From assembly GCA_030451825.1 (NCBI GenBank), contig JAKDNL010000010.1:1-40189 (forward strand): a DNA stretch of 40,189 nt, in the 5' to 3' direction. Made by a program: the position numbers and the translations under genes. The stretch comes from Pseudonocardia sp. (GTDB taxonomy: Bacteria > Actinomycetota > Actinomycetes > Mycobacteriales > Pseudonocardiaceae). Every line of letters starts with the position of its first letter. Within the stretch, counting starts at the first letter, position 1. Below the pieces are notes generated by a model. The model had not been told where the DNA came from and did no database searches. It was given only the letters and a program-made list of their open reading frames with translations. Positions 39,462-40,189 of this stretch are shown here, piece after piece.

Positions 39462-40189
39462 CACCTCGCCGGTACCGGATCGGCGGGGGCGCGGTGCAGG
39501 ACCCGCACGGCACCGTCCTGATCGCACACCGCTCGGTCGCCGCTGCGGACCCACCCGCTGCCCGCTACCGCGCTGCCGTGCAGTTCCAGCTCGCCGGAGT
39601 GCCCGGGTGGAGCGGGCGTCCCGGCGTGATCGACGACGCGGGCGCGCTGCCCGAGCATCGGCACCAGCCGGTCGGTGGGCCGGCCGGGCGCTGTTGCAGG
39701 GCGAGGCCGGAGCTCACGGCGGGGCCGTAGGTTTCGCGCAGCCCCGCGCCGAGGGTCTCCCGGAGCACGTCCGGGACCGGGCCGGGGACCGTGACCAGGC
39801 GCGGGCCGTCGGCCAGCCGCCGGGCGCGGTCGCGGACGAGGAGTTCGGCACAGGTGGTGCTCAGGACGGTGGGTACATCGGGTGCGGAGCCGTCGAACAA
39901 CGCGTCGTCGTCGGGGCCGGTGGGGAAGCGCACCGCCGCCCCGGCGTGCAGGGCGGCGAGAATCGTTGCCAGCGCGGGCGGCGACATCGCGCCATCTGCC
40001 ACGGCGACCCGGTCGGTCGGGACCAGCCCGTTCGCGGCCATCCCGGCGACCGCGACGGCTTCGACGTTGCCGTGGGTCAGCTGCGTCGACCCGGCCGATG
40101 GCGAGTGCAGGAGCAGCAACGCCGCCGCCATGTCGGGAGCCTCGCCATCGGGATCGAAATCGGGATCGGGACGCGCGGGCCCGAGCGGC
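39461..40189 (-). pseudogene. Degenerate ANL-type ligase, frameshifted and cut by window end
   Basis: An ANL-superfamily (acyl-CoA synthetase-like) sequence running off the right end. The P-loop reads LLLHSPSAGSTQLTHGNVEA instead of YTSGTTGxPKG and so has lost its nucleotide-binding residues. Later parts still look like the family: ELELHGSAVAGSGWVRSGDR, AVCDQDGAVRVLHR (as A7). The reading frame switches near 39690: before it, one frame (ending SSGLALQQRP); after it, another (DRLVPMLGQRARVVDHAG). The C-terminal lid with its catalytic Lys is missing; the stop overlaps the amidase start. Either a pseudogene or a sequencing error in an already degenerate paralogue. Confidence 0.65.

Noticed and set aside
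40140-40175. Short repeats of GATCCCGAT-like units near the right end.
   Set aside because: They encode a DPDFDPDG-type linker in the ligase remnant frame and are too short to be a separate repeat feature.

Overview
The window is a 40 kb stretch of very GC-rich actinobacterial chromosome. Codon third positions are almost all G or C, GTG starts are common, and it carries gene families typical of actinomycetes: an XRE/DUF5753-type regulator with DUF397 proteins, a DUF3040 protein, and many TetR, MarR and LuxR regulators. By inference this is a member of the Pseudonocardiaceae, possibly Pseudonocardia; nothing here (no rRNA, no marker gene) proves it. No tRNA, rRNA, CRISPR array or intact insertion sequence was recognised.

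Layout. (1) 0.2-5.4 kb: a catabolic block with a Gal80-like Gfo/Idh oxidoreductase, a MetE-C-terminal-like zinc methyltransferase, a divergent TetR regulator and a phenol/3-hydroxybenzoate-type FAD monooxygenase. (2) 5.4-8.3 kb: gene debris, with a glycosyltransferase tail, a 100-bp palindromic repeat, and a chimera of the front of an M20 amidohydrolase and the back of a GH3 beta-glucosidase. (3) 8.3-15.97 kb: a 14-TM drug exporter, an unknown protein, a second FAD hydroxylase, a broken LuxR-family regulator, the second copy of the palindromic repeat, a TerC membrane protein and a Bcr/CflA exporter, the last divergent from a MarR gene with an operator-like palindrome. (4) 16.5-22.3 kb: an SLC13/ArsB-NhaD-type permease with a CBS-domain protein, a divergent NarL-type two-component pair, a DUF3040 protein and an MBL-rhodanese (persulfide dioxygenase-like) protein. 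(5) 22.4-27.8 kb: two VOC proteins (one frameshifted), a phosphotriesterase-like lactonase/hydrolase coupled to an acyl-CoA synthetase, a GNAT acetyltransferase and a coiled-coil membrane protein. (6) 27.9-32.6 kb: LysR and MFS remnants, a VOC/MarR divergent pair around a perfect 12-bp inverted repeat, then a tightly overlapping three-gene operon (acyl-CoA dehydrogenase-like flavoenzyme, PhnD-like binding protein without signal peptide, TusA-like/ferritin-like fusion) preceded by cysteine-containing small ORFs and ended by a palindrome that supplies its stop codon. (7) 32.7-35.6 kb: an XRE-DUF397 locus with a decayed DUF397 copy, a small Cys-containing protein behind a hairpin that can hide its leader ribosome site, and a PIN toxin-antitoxin pair flanked by an exact 17-bp direct repeat. 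(8) 35.6-40.2 kb (minus strand): a degenerate ANL ligase, an amidase, an enoyl-CoA hydratase and an acyl-CoA synthetase, all start/stop-overlapped, which reads as an amide-to-acyl-CoA degradation operon.

Two themes stand out. Several short palindromes sit exactly at the edges of truncated genes, and many genes here are fragments or carry frameshifts, so the region looks like an actively rearranging accessory segment. The best candidates for something undescribed are the flavoenzyme/PhnD-like/TusA-ferritin operon with its small-ORF leader, and the toxin-antitoxin cassette bounded by a 17-bp repeat at the 3' end of a ligase gene.
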